The position numbers were made by a program, and so were the translations under genes. 7,706 bases of DNA from Savagea sp. GTDB taxonomy: Bacteria; Bacillota; Bacilli; Bacillales_A; Planococcaceae. The DNA is taken from the NCBI GenBank assembly GCA_030146155.1, contig JASLCF010000152.1:1-7706 (forward strand), read 5' to 3'. The notes below the pieces were generated by a model. It saw only the letters and a program-made list of their open reading frames with translations. It was not told the DNA's origin and ran no database searches. This document shows positions 6,601 to 7,706 of the stretch, in pieces; within the stretch, counting starts at the first letter, position 1; each line of letters begins with the position of its first letter.

Positions 6601-7706
6601 TTATGCTTTTGCATCTTTAATTTCTTTGATTGTTGTCTCATACAATTCAATATATTGTTTTAAAGCATCAGGATTTTGCATCGCTTCTCTCACTGTGACA
6701 TGCTCTGCTTTTTCTCCTCTAAAAATGCGTCGAATAGGAACTTCTATTTTTTTACCATCCATCGTGTAGGGAATATCATTGACAACAAATACGTCATCTG
6801 GCACATGCATAGGTGTCAATTCTTCTTCGATTTTCTTTTTAATGGCATCAGACGATGAATCTGACCATACTGCCCCTTCAGAAAGTTGAACGAATAAAGG
6901 CATGTAAGGACGGTCATCACGTAAATCAACATGCACGACTAAACTATCTTTAACGATTGGCAACGCTTCTACAACAGCATAAATTTCATTTGTTCCAATT
7001 CTTAAGCCCCCACGATTTAAGGTGGAGTCTGAACGCCCGTAAATCACGCTTGATCCATTACTCTTAATTTTGATATAGTCGCCATGTCGCCATACAGAAC
7101 GGTACATATTAAAATAGCTATCCTCATATTGTGCACCTGTTTCATCATTCCATAAATAAATAGGCATAGATGGCATAGGTTCAGTGATGACTAACTCACC
7201 CATTTCATCATAGACACGACGTCCCTGTTCATCAAAGGCATAGGCAGAAGCACCTAATGCTCTAACCTGAATTTCTCCAGCACGAACTTCCTCTGTCAAA
7301 CTACTCGTCACAATATTTGTACTTAAACTCGTTCCTCCACTTTGACTAGTTACCCATAATTCACGATTTACATGTTCATAAAGCCAGTGATAAATTTCCG
7401 GAATAACAGGTCTTCCTGTCACTAACACTGCTTTTAATTTAGATAAATTAAATAACTCTTTTGGAACAATTTTTTGATTATTCATATGGTTAATATAGGC
7501 TGGGGCAATTGCAAGATAAGTAGCCCTCGTACTTTCAGCGATTTCAAACAGACGGGTACTGTCAGGGTGTGTAGCACGCCCATCATACATGACAATCGTA
7601 GCCCCTAACATGAGTGAACTCGTTAATGTATTTAAGGTGAACCATTGATTCATCGTATGAAAGAAAACGGTATCCTTTTGTGAAATATTCATATGCAAAT
7701 GAAGTA
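6601..7706 (-). CDS. aacS: Acetoacetyl-CoA synthetase-like adenylate-forming enzyme, C-terminal part (truncated by window edge)
   Basis: About 367 C-terminal residues are visible, and the frame stays open to the right edge. The TTG at 7696-7698 is an internal Leu codon, not a start, because LHLHMN reads through it. The fragment matches the second half of acetoacetyl-CoA synthetases (ATP + acetoacetate + CoA to acetoacetyl-CoA, AMP and PPi; about 650 residues in full). Visible-residue landmarks are: MLGATIVMYDG at about 32-42; LVTGRPV at 94-100; SGGTS at 122-126; GELVITEPMPSMPIYLWND at about 169-187; WRHGD at 205-209 (ribose-binding Asp); GRSDSTLNRGGLRIGTNEIY at 223-242; and the C-terminal TMDGKKIEVPIRR (314-326) with the adenylation lysine. 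The usual family motif is SGGTD, whose acidic residue corresponds to the Mg-ATP-contacting Glu of the A5 motif in related enzymes; Ser stands there here. The family's GWMMWN segment reads QWFTLN. It belongs to this family, but its substrate could differ. A terminator follows before the kinase gene. Confidence 0.85.
   Translation of the reverse strand, partial: LHLHMNISQKDTVFFHTMNQWFTLNTLTSSLMLGATIVMYDGRATHPDSTRLFEIAESTRATYLAIAPAYINHMNNQKIVPKELFNLSKLKAVLVTGRPVIPEIYHWLYEHVNRELWVTSQSGGTSLSTNIVTSSLTEEVRAGEIQVRALGASAYAFDEQGRRVYDEMGELVITEPMPSMPIYLWNDETGAQYEDSYFNMYRSVWRHGDYIKIKSNGSSVIYGRSDSTLNRGGLRIGTNEIYAVVEALPIVKDSLVVHVDLRDDRPYMPLFVQLSEGAVWSDSSSDAIKKKIEEELTPMHVPDDVFVVNDIPYTMDGKKIEVPIRRIFRGEKAEHVTVREAMQNPDALKQYIELYETTIKEIKDAKA

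Noticed and set aside
6648..6657. Palindrome CAATATATTG as an operator or promoter site for the kinase gene
   Set aside because: It lies inside aacS coding sequence (residues KQYIELY), is short and AT-only apart from its ends, and no convincing -35/-10 pair accompanies it.
6601..7698. A complete 365-residue gene starting at TTG 7698
   Set aside because: The frame continues upstream to the window edge, no ribosome-binding site is visible, and family members are about 650 residues, so this is an internal codon of a truncated gene.
1..7706. Mobile element, prophage, defence or CRISPR system
   Set aside because: No transposase, integrase, terminal inverted repeats, repeat array or toxin-like small gene was found; gene spacing and composition look uniformly chromosomal.

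Overview
The window looks like ordinary chromosome from a low-GC Gram-positive bacterium (Bacillota). A Lactobacillales member, perhaps a motile genus of the Carnobacteriaceae or Enterococcaceae, is my best guess. The grounds are AT-rich DNA, strong AGGAGG-type ribosome-binding sites, intrinsic terminators with U-runs, and the protein families present. Genus assignment is inference; no rRNA or other marker gene is present. I see no transposase, integrase, phage gene, tRNA, rRNA or CRISPR array.

There are six genes in three pairs. On the minus strand at the left are the N-terminal part of a gene cut by the window edge (1-345, probably a LytTR-type regulator) and, upstream of it, a 420-residue UMF1/Atg22-like MFS transporter (413-1675). 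A 230-bp AT-rich divergent intergenic region follows. It holds a good promoter and an operator-like repeat arrangement (1814-1857) in front of a plus-strand methyl-accepting chemotaxis protein (1906-3585). That gene ends in a strong terminator. Next is a plus-strand TetM/EF-G-like GTPase (3698-5635) with its own extended -10 promoter. A compound bidirectional terminator (5642-5701) separates it from the convergent minus-strand pair: a PdxK/ThiD-type kinase (5719-6546) and the C-terminal part of an acetoacetyl-CoA synthetase-like enzyme (6601 to the right edge).

The genes do not form an obvious pathway or a new multi-gene system. Nearly every gene has its own signals, so the region reads as a set of mono- or bicistronic housekeeping and accessory units. 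The points most worth following are at residue level or regulatory: a TetM-like ribosome GTPase whose domain IV tip lacks the Tet(M) YSPVS-type loop and which has an extra C-terminal tail; a PdxK-like kinase that keeps one signature cysteine but lacks the lid cysteine; an acetoacetyl-CoA synthetase relative with a non-acidic residue in its SGGT-D motif; a repeat/inverted-repeat block overlapping the chemoreceptor promoter; and a terminator placed only 5 nt before the ribosome-binding site of the kinase gene.
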